NCBI RefSeq assembly: GCF_010093535.1
Contig: NW_022985162.1
Location: 1,586,387 to 1,650,386 of the forward strand
Reading direction: 5' to 3'
Length of the DNA: 64,000 nt
Origin: Lindgomyces ingoldianus
Lineage: Eukaryota; Ascomycota; Dothideomycetes; Pleosporales; Lindgomycetaceae
Positions 1-10,283 of this stretch are shown in pieces. How positions within the stretch are numbered: the stretch's first letter is position 1; the number at the start of each line of letters is the position of its first letter. Made by a program: the position numbers and the translations under genes. The notes beneath the pieces were generated by a model. The model saw only the letters and a list, made by a program, of their open reading frames with translations. It ran no database searches and was not told the origin of the DNA.

Positions 1-237
1 ACGCTTACTCCGGACTGGTTCAAGAGCCGTCCGAAATTCAAGGGTACCTACTGAAGTAGAAGCCAGCAATGGTGTGAAAGCGAAGTAGGATCTTGGAGAC
101 ACAACAACAGCCTGATACTTCCTCGAATCCAGTTGGCGCGCAACTGTATATCCCGCCCATCCACTTCCTAGAATAACAACGCGTTCCCTGTCTGCCCGAA
201 GCCGAATCAGCCTCAAAAACTGTTGAACAAGACTCAT
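1..237 (-). CDS. Alternative (type II) NADH dehydrogenase, 5' part only
   Basis: The first 79 codons of a gene that runs off the left edge. The translation has a dinucleotide-binding motif [11 protein letters not shown] about 20 residues in, followed by [15 protein letters not shown] and [17 protein letters not shown]. This is the usual N-terminal layout of single-subunit FAD-dependent NADH:ubiquinone oxidoreductases (NDE/NDI type), which pass electrons from NADH to ubiquinone at the inner mitochondrial membrane without pumping protons. I start it at the ATG at 237. An in-frame ATG at 276 would add 13 residues and sits just after an in-frame stop. The short N-terminus is not an obvious presequence, so the first exon may be incomplete, or the protein may be one of the many fungal paralogues of this family. 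The catalytic C-terminus is outside the window, so internal versus external type cannot be decided. Confidence 0.72.
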   Translation of the reverse strand, partial: MSLVQQFLRLIRLRADRERVVILGSGWAGYTVARQLDSRKYQAVVVSPRSYFAFTPLLASTSVGTLEFRTALEPVRSKR

Positions 238-276
238 GGGTGAGCAGAAGGGGGATTTTCTCACCAACCCTCCCAT

Positions 277-1213
277 GATCCAACTGCTTTATAGTAATAC
301 TTCTCTGCTGCTGAACGCCTCCAGCGCACAGTCCAGCATGTGAAAAATGGGCTGTTAATGGAGGCCAGCGAGGCCGGTGGCTGCTCCGCGTGCTTGCCCT
401 CGTGCTCCGAGACAGAAGCTCATGGATTCCCGAGGGCAGTTGTGGCAGATAAGATGTGCATCTAGTAGTTGCCTGCATTATAGCTGCATACTAATGTGCA
501 TATGTAACATGTGCAGGCTCAGCGGTGGCTGTCGGACTTTTATCTTGTGCGGCCATTGCGCAATTACTATTTTAGCATTTTTTATTGTAAACATTTTGCG
601 GGTCCGAACGGACGCTGGAAGCACCTTGGAATGACGTAGAAAGCACGTGCGAGGGGGGAAGTGCGGATCAAGTCCGGCGAAGAGGAAGGGGGAATGGGTG
701 AATCTTTCATGAGCACTTATTTTCTTCCTCTCGGGCTAAAGGCTGAGAGATCTTTGATGGGATTTTCACAATTGTTATGTTCGGGGTGCGAGCGAGTGCG
801 GTTCGGATTTTTGGTGATAGTGAGTTTTGCTATTTTCCTCTAAAAGTGGTTGGCGAGCCTCGAAGCCTCGAAGCCTCAAACTTCACATGCGGAAACCCCC
901 TCTCCCGCGTAACCGTGGGTCGGACGGAGGCTTTAGGTCTGTTGACATGTTTGACGGACGAGAATAAGATGAGTCTTGTGAAGAATTGTTTAGAGCGTGT
1001 TGCTGAAGTAAGCTTACCCTTCCGGCTTCTTTTCGTGAAAGCTCCGCATTAGGGGCTCTAGAAGAAGGTTGACTGTGCTCGTGACCATTTCAATTCACTC
1101 GTGATGGAATAATCGCAAGGCAAGCCCAAAACCCAATCTAATGTATCCAATTCCAGAACCTTGTTTCCGAGACCTTCCAATCTTTCATCCTGAACGCCGA
1201 GGACTTCCACAGC
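277..1213. other. Intergenic, no gene seen
   Basis: The upstream region of the left-edge NADH dehydrogenase and the downstream region of arginase. The open frames on both strands are short and resemble nothing I know. A small tandem repeat of CTCGAAGC is present near 857-875. Confidence 0.5.
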
Positions 1214-2315
1214 TTACAGAAGCGTATCGCCGAGCGCACAACGCACAATCGAGCAACCTGCTCGGACTGTGTCGCTTGCCCCTTGTTCATCAAGGCTCGG
1301 GTTGACTTCAACAAGATCCAGAGCGACCAAAGACCCCGTTTCCGCTACACACTCAGCAATGAAGTCACCTTCGCGCAGCGTCAGACCGCCTCGAACCGGC
1401 GTGCCAGTACTCGGCGCCCACATTGGATCCAGAGCGTCCACATCAAAGCTGAGATGAATTGGGGTATCGCTACCGATCCAGCCCAGCACCATGTCCATGA
1501 CTTTTCCGATGCCGTGCCTGCACGTTCTCAACATTAGTCCCTGCATGCACCGGCGGGAATCGGGAAGCGTTGGGGTGCCGTGCTTATGAACAGTACATAC
1601 CTATCGATATCGTGCATGGAGAACGCCTTGATTCCGTGCTCTTTGAGGATTTTCTTTTCGCCTTTATCAATGTCTCGAAGGCCGATGTAGACAAGTTTCT
1701 TAGTGCTAATGCGGTGATGCTCCTTCAACCACCCGAACATCTCTTCCTTCTCTTCTGTCGCTAATCCGGTCAAGAAAGCCACGGGCATCCCGTGAATGTT
1801 CCCACTCTCTGAAGTTTCTGGCGTGTTGATATCCGCATGCGCATCTACCCAGATGACTGCGAGATCTCTGCCCAGCCGCTCTCGAATGGCCCTCGCTGTC
1901 CCGGATATTGTCCCGATCGCAATCGAGTGGTCCCCACCCAGAGTTAGAACCAACTTCCCGTTCTTTGAGTGGTTATAGACTTGGTTGCTCACTTCCTTCG
2001 TCACAGCACTAACAAATTTCGGCCGCTTCATGTTGCGGTATGGAGGATCTTCTGCAGGGACAATCTCAGCGTAGGAGTGGACTTGGTCATCGAAGGCAAC
2101 GTCGAACTCGAGGTCTTCCTCGAGCTGCTGGATCAGGCCGGCTTCAATGAGGGCCATTGGTGCTGCATCTACGCCGGGTTTTGGCTACCGTTGTTAGCTG
2201 TGCCTTAGGTGTTGGAGTTGCTACCCACCTGGCCGCCGCTGAACCCCACCGCGACAATCCCCAGATGATGGCGATTGGGGAGGAACTTTGGCTGAATGGA
2301 AGGTGCAGAAGTCAT
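1214..2315 (-). CDS. Arginase (three exons, 324 aa)
   Basis: Hydrolyses L-arginine to ornithine and urea, the first step of arginine catabolism; fungal counterpart of CAR1/agaA. Exons are 2315-2229, 2184-1601 and 1517-1214; the introns are 44 and 83 nt. The start MTSAPSIQPKF is set by the spliced frame leading into HHLGIVAVGFSGGQ, and exon 2 opens with PKPGVDAAPMALIEAGL. Manganese-binding motifs are complete: GGDHSIAIG, WVDAHADINTPETSESGNIHG and SFDVDALDP. Substrate-pocket segments STGTPVRGGL and VALDLVEVNPSLDE also match the family. The length matches fungal arginases of about 320-330 residues. I see no truncation or missing ligand. Agmatinase is the nearest alternative, but the GFSGGQ/PGVD N-terminus and the arginase-type metal motifs favour arginase. 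Confidence 0.95.
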
Positions 2316-3152
2316 ATTGTAAAGATGCTGCATCTCGGCCGTCAGTTGGTTGGACCGATTGTGCAGCTGAAGCACCGTCTTTGTTCACTCGGTGTTGGAA
2401 TCTGAACAAGGACTACCACTTACACGATATAGCAGATTGTACAAAGGAGGTCACCGCAGCCTTTGTGTCCGTCTGAATGCCTAGCTGACACTTGCCACCC
2501 CAGGAATCAGAACTGTGATAGCTTTCACGCGTTGTCGATATCCCGATTCCAAGTTGCCAGTGAGGGATTCTGAAAATCAGGAATTGGGATCCGGCCAGAT
2601 ATTCGCCTTTTGTAATGCTCTGGCCTTGATGCGCTGCACCATCATCTTAGGTAATTGCATCCTTTGAATCATGTTTTGCGCGCGTCGAACTGTACTTAGG
2701 GGATATGTCTTCTTTTCAGTTCCCCTAAGTACAGGTAGACGCGAGGGTTTTATCTCGAACCCCCACTTGGCAAGGGTGTTTGGCCGCGGCGATGTCGGAG
2801 CTCACCTGGGCACTTCTTCAATGTTCCAGTCTGATAACAATGTTAACCTACCAATAGTGACCCATTTTGAGGTTGAAATGACTGGTTATTGTTCCCAAGA
2901 TGTATAAATAAAAATTTCCAAATTTCTCTTAAAGGGAAAGCTTTCGATGGTTTATTTGTTTAATTGGTCACTTTCCGCGATCCGAGTGACGCTGCCCAGC
3001 CTCGGTTGGACACGGCTCATGGTGTCATTGCCCAGCGATTATCAGATTGCAGCCAGCTGAAGCAAGCTGACCTTCAACGTTCACCCCTCAAGATAAACTC
3101 ACCTGCCCTAGCTGCCGTTTTAATTGGTCATAGTATCCGAAAGAATCCGGCT
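2316..3152. other. Intergenic, divergent promoters with a hairpin
   Basis: The shared upstream region of arginase (minus) and the DUF167 gene (plus). It holds the strong inverted repeat listed separately at 2682-2742. An in-frame ATG at 2964 lies upstream of the chosen DUF167 start, so part of this stretch could be its leader or an N-terminal extension. No other gene is supported. Confidence 0.5.
2682..2742. repeat. Imperfect hairpin / inverted repeat with 14-bp perfect arms
   Basis: Arms CTGTACTTAGGGGA (2690-2703) and TCCCCTAAGTACAG (2721-2734) are perfect reverse complements around a 17-nt loop. Beyond a 3x3 mismatch the stem continues with GCGTC (2682-2686) against GACGC (2738-2742). That gives 19 paired positions on each side. 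It could be a relic of a foldback or MITE-like element or a structured RNA. I do not recognise the family. Confidence 0.7.
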
Positions 3153-3582
3153 ATGCTCACCCCTGCAGTCCGCTTCATTGCGGCAAAAGGATCGAAGGCG
3201 CAAGGTGGCTCCATTCAGCTCCTTTGCCACGTCAAGCCAGGTGTCAGCGCGAACAGAGAAGGGATTGCGACAGTGACGACTGAAAGGATTGAAGTGTGTG
3301 TGGCAGCACAAGCAAGAGAGGGGGGAGCGAACAAGGCTGTCAGAGAGGTCATTGCCAAGGTATGTTGACGAAGAGAAACATCTTTCGATCGGGCTTGGTC
3401 AACCTCCCATGTTGATGCTCGACTAGGTCTTCAAAGTTCCTAAGTCGGATGTAGAAATAGTGAAGGGGATGAAGAGTAGAGAGAAGACAGTGGTGATAAA
3501 CAACTTTGCAAGCAAAAATAAGACACCAGAAGAAGATGTGGAAATCATTAAGATTATATTGCAAGAGAGTGCGGACAGCTAA
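3153..3582 (+). CDS. DUF167 / UPF0235 family protein (two exons, 120 aa)
   Basis: A small conserved protein of unknown biochemical role, related to bacterial YggU and human C15orf40. Exons are 3153-3359 and 3427-3582, separated by a 67-nt intron with donor GTATGT and acceptor CTAG. Family signatures are SIQLLCHVKPGVSANREGI, then the basic/glycine block VAAQAREGGANKAVREVIAK, and after the splice VFKVPKSDVEIVKGMKSREKTVVI. Together these follow the usual order for the domain, which fills almost the whole protein. The ATG at 3153 gives the typical size of about 120 residues. An in-frame ATG at 2964 would add 63 residues that look like untranslated sequence. The family assignment is firm; the function is not known. 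Confidence 0.85.
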
Positions 3583-3734
3583 TGCAAGTATGTCGCTATG
3601 TACTTCTCCCCCTGTTACTTCAAAAATTCCCCTATTCCACGTATGTATTTCGTTACTTTCGACCATCAATTCATTCTCCAATTACCGTATTCGTTTGCAG
3701 TTTTGTTTACACCGAGAAATGCATCGAGAAACCT

Positions 3735-4323
3735 TCAGTACTCCCAAGCGCCCGCTTCCGTTCCATTTATAGTAAGAGCAGAGAATCCCAAACATTGCGG
3801 AGAGAGGGTAACGCTTGCAATCTGGCCATAGACCTGCCAGGGCTTGTTGTTTGCGTCAACAGGGCAAGCAACCAATCCACCCGAGAAAGTTAAATAGCCG
3901 AACTGGTCATTAACGGGCGACCTAGACCATCCGTCGACAACTGAGCCCTCTGGCTTGTAGGCCGAGTGCGGAGCAGTGTAGCTCATGGTGCCATCGGGAG
4001 CAATATATACTATGCATTCGTTAGACTTTACCTAAAGAATTCACGGTCTATACGGGCATACCTTGCTGTCCGCCTGGAACAATAACGCCGAGAGACAATG
4101 TGCCAACACCGCCGGCCAGGACAGTCGAGGTTCCTGGAGGGCAAGCAGTGCCGACTTCTGGCGGGCAGTAAGAAGATGGCGACCCGCCCAGGAAGAACTT
4201 TCCGCCAATAGCATTTAAAGGGAGGAGATGAATATTCGAACCACTGCGGGCAGACATAACGCCGAAGTAGTCCTGAGCAAAGGCGCTGGCGACCAAAGCT
4301 GAGAAAGCGAAAGCGTTCTTCAT
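3735..4323 (-). CDS. PhiA-like secreted cell-wall protein (two exons, 178 aa)
   Basis: Exons are 4323-4062 and 4009-3735, with a 52-nt intron. A signal peptide (MKNAFAFSALVASAFAQ) is followed by a domain with SARSGSNIHLLPLNAIGG, SYCPPEVGTACPPGTSTVLAGG, LSLGVIVPGGQQVYIAPDG and YTAPHSAYKPEGSVVDG. The spacing and the CP/CPPGT cysteines recall Aspergillus PhiA, a cell-wall protein needed for phialide development and also reported as IgE-binding. The length (PhiA about 185 aa) agrees. There is no GPI signal at the C-terminus, so the product is probably secreted or non-covalently wall-bound. The splice is supported by continuity of GGQQ|VYIAPDG. The name is from remembered similarity; paralogues of this group are common in fungi, and orthology to phiA is not shown. 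Confidence 0.7.
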
Positions 4324-5728
4324 TTTGAAGGTTGGAGTGAGCGTGTTGAGCGAGAGTGGGTTATTAAAAACACTTGGAAATTAAGTAAGGGTTGAGTGGA
4401 AACGTAAGTCCGAATGATGCTTGAATCGATGATCAGAGCAGAACGCGGCGTGTCTGCGCACCTTTATACTTGGCCTGAGGGGTAATCAACTGAAGATTGG
4501 AGACCGGGAGCTGCCGAAATACAGGCTGCGATGTGCAGCATCATACCTGGTTAGATGATGAGATGCCCTGTCCTAGTCCTGCCGGTACTGCAATTCGGAG
4601 ACTCAGCCTTAGAGAGGGTTGAGAGCCGAGCAGACAAAGCAAGGTTGTATCGTGACTGTCCAAACGCAGAGGTCCGAAAGGCACTAAAACTAAAAAAAAA
4701 TTGCAAAGGGATCAGCAAGATATTGGCCGTTGTGAATGGTCACAAGTCCAACTGCCCCTCAAACCATGGCTCTGGAGCCATGTGTTTAAGCGATTTCCAC
4801 GCTCTGGTTTAGGGAAAATCGATAGCGCCGATGCAGAGGATCTACATGGGTATTGGAAGTTTGAAGGGTTTTACAGAATCTCGAGACCGTTTGGCAGCAT
4901 TCTTCAGACTAGGAGTTTGACAGTCGTTAGGCTGAGATTGAAGCTTTACAGACTGGATGTTGTACCGCTACTGGGCTGCGAAAGGTTCATTTCTGGTGCC
5001 ACTTACCGAGGGCAGGTTAATCGTAAGTTTTGAAACACGGTTGAACAACGAGCTATGTTCAAGGATGAAACGCGTGACGTTTGCCAAGGGGTTAGGTCGG
5101 GCGAGGAGCGGAAGTGGCACATTAACCTTATTTTCTTCGTTCTTCACTTAAAATAGCATCAGCCACCATGGTAGCCTCATCACACGACGGCTTAAACCTC
5201 TCGATCAGGAAACATCAAAATCGGGGGGAGCCGCAAGGATCAGCGGCGAATACGCCGAGGTAACCGCCTCCATTTCAAAGACGATGAAATTGCAAATGTC
5301 TCGAGGGTGAGCTTAACGTGACACAGAGCTACGAACCAGTCCTCCGTAGCACCATGACTAATGGTGTCATTCAATATCGACGACGGCGAAAGGCGGCGGT
5401 AAGTAATCATATCGTGAAGGGAATTGCTGCGCCACGAGTGAGACCACCATTTGCAGAATGCGAATTTCATGCATGGACAACGAACTATTTGTGAACGGAT
5501 GTTTTCAAAAAGCGATATTCCCCGAGAATCAATAAGGACTATTTCCCGTATTCGCCCATGCTCCTAATTACTTAGCAATATATTCCTTCTAGAACCGATG
5601 GACGATCATGATCCTCCATATGAAACCAATACACCTTCTGAATCCATCCACTCGTATTGGTGAGGTCTATAGAAGTGTCAAGATCTCCACTATTTCAAGA
5701 ACCTAGCGCCTCGATGATCTGGGAAGTT
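4324..5728. other. Intergenic, no gene supported
   Basis: About 1.4 kb between the PhiA-like promoter and the 3' end of the Cmr1 gene. Open frames at 4555-5151 and 5240-5470 have no recognisable motif, no convincing splice pattern and no signal sequence. The first 200 nt are the PhiA-like promoter. Confidence 0.5.
4463..4468 (-). promoter_or_regulatory. Probable TATA box of the PhiA-like gene
   Basis: TATAAA on the minus strand about 140 nt upstream of the ATG at 4323, within AGTATAAAGG. The distance allows a leader of roughly 100 nt, usual for a strongly expressed secreted-protein gene. No transcript evidence. Confidence 0.4.
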
Positions 5729-7400
5729 CTACATCCATAAGCAAAGCTTCCCGCTAGCAGTTCCAGCTGCCACCCAGTCCTGCGTTGGATGAAATTTGGC
5801 CACCGCCGGGACAGCGGTAATACCTTCTCCACCAAGTTGCGCAAGCTGATGACCTTTGGCTGTGTAAATGTCGACAAAGCGGTTCATGTTACCAATGCAG
5901 AACCTTTGCACACCATCCTGGGGGAACAATTGCCACTGAGCTCGTAATCTAGAATGTCGCCATCAGACTGACAAATGTCTTTGACAGAGGGAGGAGTACA
6001 CAGAACTCACATTGTAACCCATCTACCGGTCTGGTTATTGTGTGGTATTACCACAGAAGGCTTCATCTCAGCATCAGTCAAAGACGTGCTAGTCTTCCAC
6101 CTCGCACAGTTGCTGAGATCATGAATCTTGATCGTATCATCGTAGGATGCTGTTGCCACTTGACCTGCCGAGTTCCAGGCTGCGTGCGAGACTGACAGTT
6201 TACTCTCATGCTCACCAACGAGAGCAGGTAGACGCCAGTCGCCCTTACCATTGATCTTACGCAGATCCCAAATCTTAAGCGTACGATCCAGTGAAGCGGT
6301 AGCTACGAGGTGAGGGTGCAGGGGATGAAGCGTGAATCCACCAATCTTCTTTTCCGATAACCGGAAGATCTCCAGGCCAGCCGCTTTCTCTGACGGGGTT
6401 CGCATATCGTACATTCCAAATTGGCCATCCAGCGTGGAAAAGTACAACATATTAGCGTCGTTTTTTGAAATCTCAACGCCGGATAATGGCGCATCCGCAT
6501 TCTTGTCAGCCGGCGCGTACACCTCCACCGCAACCCCTTTTGCCAGGTCTAACTTGCGGACAGTTGAATCGTAGGATGCCGAATACAAAGCATTGGAATC
6601 ATGAGGGCTGAATTGGAAGGTGTGTATCGTCCGTGTATGGGGCTTGAGGGTGGTGATGCTTGGGCCTTGCCACTCTGCATCTTCATCATCTTCTTCTTTA
6701 ACCTCAGAGACTTTTTGGGAGCAGTCGCATATCCCAAGGTTACCTAGCTTATCACCCGCAAATACCAGGGGTTTGTCTGTGGTTGGGTGAAACCCCATGG
6801 AATACTATATCCGTCAAAACAGTGCTCCAAACCCAATGGGACGAGACGTACGATTCGCTCGGGGGTAAGCTTGATCTCATTTGGCTCATAGTCTTCCCAA
6901 AGCTCTAAGGCATTCATTTTCTCCCTCAAAGCCCTGAGCTCCTTGTCTGTGGTGTCTTTCACGTCGTTCGCGGTGAATGTGCGCTCGTACGGAACTGCTG
7001 GACCAACGATGGATACAAAATTGCCATGTTGGTCCCAGCCCTTTCCTCCAACCACGATGTCACCGAAGTTGAAGGTGCCGCTGATCCGTTGTCGCTTCGC
7101 CTTGTCGGCTTCTTTGCGCGCCTCATGCTCCTCCTCCGCCTTGCGTTTCGCCGTCTCACTATCTGCCTCGATGCCTTTTAGACGTGAAGAAGTCCTGCGC
7201 GGGACTACTTCCACCTGCTTGATCTTCTTCGGCGCAGGCTTTTTGGACTTGGGTTTGGCGGATGCAGAGGATTTAGCAGTTGGCGCTAGACCAGCTTCCG
7301 CGGCTTCCATTTCCAGGTTTCGCAACAGCGCCTGTGTCTTCGCGATATTCTCCTGGCGTTTGCGCTCATATTCGCTCAGTTCAGCCTTCTGGCGTGCCAT
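5729..7400 (-). CDS. CMR1: DNA damage-binding WD40 protein Cmr1 (three exons, 520 aa)
   Basis: Exons are 7400-6852, 6804-6011 and 5948-5729; introns are 47 and 62 nt. The N-terminal third is basic and helical, with RRTSSRLKG and the family hallmark [11 protein letters not shown]. Several WD repeats follow: [57 protein letters not shown] and [15 protein letters not shown]. The C-terminal part has [14 protein letters not shown] and ends [11 protein letters not shown]. The length matches yeast Cmr1 (522 aa). Cmr1/WDR76 proteins bind damaged DNA and chromatin and gather in nuclear quality-control foci under replication stress. The ATG at 7400 ([19 protein letters not shown]) fits family N-termini better than an in-frame ATG 22 codons upstream. 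Splices are supported by ERI|YSMGFHP and VT|ILRAQWQ. Confidence 0.92.
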
Positions 7401-7928
7401 ACTGAAAGCGAGATCGAATGGTTGGGGATGGTACTCGACTGAGGCGCAGGGAGGGAATTGGCTCAAAGTCCTGTTCGTGCTGCAAGACTGCTAAATCTAC
7501 ATGAGTTATGTTAGATTGATGATTGGAACATATAGGGGAATACAAATGTACAGAATGATTAGATATGGAATGGGCAAATACATGAAAAGTTCTGTTTGGG
7601 ATCGTGAAAACTGGGACACAGAAGCGACGCGCTTGTTGGACGCGAAACGCGACATGTTCTCACGTGACTATAATCTTGACTGTTTCTATCAAGCATCCCA
7701 ATGATGGAGCCAAGAACACGGTGGGAGTGAAAAAGTGTGACAGATGCTTAATTGCGAGCCTTAAATCCATGCGTGCATCCCTATTGCCTGTAAATATTGC
7801 ACGACCGGTTTCGGTGATCGAAATCGAGCACAAGGTCGAGATCAAGACCGATCAGGAGGACTCTTGTGTCGGCGTCCTGAAAGTTCACTTCACCGGCAAA
7901 GATCTAATCTCAACCTCAACCCATCGCC
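7401..7928. other. Divergent promoter region CMR1 / COQ9
   Basis: About 530 nt between the two start codons. The open frames here are short and show no family signature. It contains TACGTG/CACGTG-like sequence near 7660 (TTCTCACGTGAC) but nothing I can assign to a known regulator. Confidence 0.4.
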
Positions 7929-8751
7929 ATGGCTTTAGCACGATTGTCTAAGTCGATAACCAGCAGGTTCCCAGCAACCTCACCTTGTCTAACAATTTGG
8001 AGACAGACATGTTCCTATCACTCGTATGAGTACGTCCAGCCGCCGCCATTCCCTCCCGCTGAGTCTGCGATCCTTTCCGCTGCCATATCCCACGTCCCAA
8101 ACTATGGCTTCACCTCGACCGCGCTCAACCTCGGCGCCCGCGATGCAGGCTACTTGGAAGTCTCCACGAACTTGCTTCCACGAGGAGTCTTTGACCTCAT
8201 CAACTATCATCTCGTCACGCAGCGATTGGCCTTGAAGGACACAGTTCAGTTCCCTTCTGAGGGGGAACAAGGCTCCGCAAAGAAGCTAGGAGTTGGAGCA
8301 AAAGTTAGGACACTGACATTGGCGCGATTGCGGGCCAACCAGCCCATCATACATCGCTGGCAAGAGGTATGCTAGATATGCTCAAGCAGCATTGCCAATT
8401 GCGCTTACCGAAAGCTAGGCGCTTGCGGTTATGGCCCAGCCCAGCTACGTCCCGACCTCTGTCGCCGAACTGGCACGACTAGCCGACGAAATTTGGTTTC
8501 TTGCGGGGGATGTAAGCGTCGACACCAGTTGGTACACAAAACGAGCGAGCCTATCAGCCATATACTCAGCAACAGAGGTGTTTATGACCCAGGATCGCTC
8601 AGAGGAGTTTACTGAAACAGAGGAGTTCCTCGACTCAAGATTGAACGAAGTGATGAAGGTTGGTGGGTTCCTTGGAGGGTTGGGAGAATGGCTGGACTAC
8701 ACTGGACATTCCGCAGTGAACATTTTGAGGAGTAAAGGGGTTAGAATCTGA
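7929..8751 (+). CDS. COQ9: Ubiquinone biosynthesis protein COQ9 (two exons, 256 aa)
   Basis: Exons are 7929-8366 and 8419-8751, with a 52-nt intron. The N-terminus (MALARLSKSITSRF...) is a plausible mitochondrial presequence. The body carries COQ9 features: AAISHVPNYGFTSTALNLGARDAGYLEVS, RLRANQPIIHRWQE joined by splicing to ALAVMAQPSYVPTSVAEL, then LADEIWFLAGDVSVDTSWYTKR and AIYSATEVFMTQD. COQ9 is a TetR-fold lipid-binding protein of the inner-membrane coenzyme Q synthome and assists the hydroxylase COQ7. The length matches family members of 230-280 residues. The exon junction keeps the frame and joins two conserved blocks, so the model looks complete. Confidence 0.95.
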
Positions 8752-10283
8752 TTCTAGAATCCCGACAAAAGACTTGTATCATACTCGTACATACTCGCAG
8801 TATGTACTATAAAAACCAGGTAGATTGACCATGGACGATTTTGATAGCCACACCCTTCCGCTGCGGTTCATTCTCACCCCCACTTTAGGCATTGATTTTG
8901 TACACGCCTTCTGTCTCCGGGCATGGCAGTTGCAGAATCAAAAAGAGGCGTTCACCGTTGAGGGGCGAGTCCATCATCCGTCACGTCAACAGCTGTAGCT
9001 TGACATCAGTTAACACCACAACATCACTGTTGTGAGCATGGAGAAGTTTCGAGAGTTCTAAAAACAGGGCCGATTCCGAAATGCAGGGCGTTCAAGGCGA
9101 AATGAAGCCAAATGACGTCCATCTACACAGGCCGATGCCTGCACAGCTGCAAGTCATCACGATCCAATGTTGAAGTCAGCCGATTGGCTCACTGGAGGGT
9201 TGTCCAGGGTCTCTTGGCAGCAGCATCAAGAAACGATTGACACTGGAAACTCGATCCTCCCCAGACGTTCAGCTCAGTCAGCAAGCTGTGCACGCAGCGC
9301 TCGCATTGAGGGCTACCAAACAGCCTGAAAAGAACACCGAATAGCCTCATTTTCGACAGTCATCGGAGGACGGCCCTCCGAGCAGCACCTTTTCGGAGCG
9401 CCACGATGATCGCGAGTGATTGGGGTTTGGTGGCGAGGACTGTCAGCCTTGCCTTGCGCCGGGCGGGTCGCGCCGCGACTGGATGGTTGATAGTTGGGGG
9501 ATGCTCTTGTCTGGTCTGGACCGCAGTGCTACAGATATCACGGAGTTCGTTGCTAACAGGGCCTTCCTTGAGCAACACAGGCTTGGTAGCGTGGAGTGGG
9601 TCAGTGCGGCAATTCGCAAGCGGAGGCTAGGCTCGATCACCGATTGCGATGCCGGTTGCTCTGCGGTTGCTGGCAGGCCACCTTGCGACAGCTGCTTGAT
9701 TGGGAGTGGTGGTGTTGCAGAACGAGGCTCATCGACGATTCGCATGGCAGCCGTGATGCCCGCAGAGGTCTGGGCCGATGGACCACGCCACTTTCGAGCT
9801 CCGATCCCTAGACCCGCCAAGACTGGCCTGGAAATCGTCCTGGAAATCGAAATCGACATCGCCAACGACGCGCTGTTGTAAGATGTCTTCACACCATGAC
9901 CGACCACGCAGCCTCTCCTTATGCCCGCCGCCGCCGGCGCTACGCTGCTCCTTTCCCTCCTCTCTTGTTCCCTCTGATGCTTACAGTAGCGACGCACTAC
10001 GGCTGCGAATCTCCCCACATCTTCCCAGTGTATGCATTAGCCGCGCTCCATAATATTCCCACTCCTCCAGCTCTGTCCGAGCTGGCAGGCCACATAGCCC
10101 CCCATTACGACGGGTCCAAGCCTTACCCCTACAGCTCTCTTCATAGCCTGAACGTTCGATTTCACACATCGACGCCGCCGATATACCTGCGCCGCCAAGC
10201 TAAATTCCCATAACATCAGATGGAATTCCCGCACAGCACCTTGTCGTATTCGTCCACTCTCAGCAGCATATTGTAGAGCTATC
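8752..10283. other. Long upstream region of the frq gene
   Basis: About 1.5 kb between COQ9 and the FRQ start. Several overlapping open frames occur (for example plus-strand 9420-9881 and 9896-10213), but their composition is low-complexity and strand-symmetric, which fits a GC-rich leader with upstream ORFs rather than genes. Neurospora frq also has a leader of more than 1 kb with uORFs. A cluster of CGAT motifs lies at 9634-9651. Confidence 0.45.
9634..9651 (+). promoter_or_regulatory. Candidate light-response / White Collar-type CGAT cluster
   Basis: CGATC, CGATT and CGATG occur within 18 nt, about 640 nt upstream of the FRQ ATG. White Collar GATA-type factors bind paired GATC/CGAT half sites in the Neurospora frq promoter. 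The match to the published pair consensus is partial, so this is a guess from position and motif. Confidence 0.25.

Noticed and set aside
4555..5151. A gene between the PhiA-like and CMR1 genes
   Set aside because: The frames are short, overlap without a consistent splice pattern and contain no recognisable motif.
9420..10213. Long overlapping ORFs on both strands upstream of FRQ as separate genes
   Set aside because: They have low-complexity Arg/Pro/Ser text, appear on both strands at once and show no family motif, as expected in GC-rich leader DNA.
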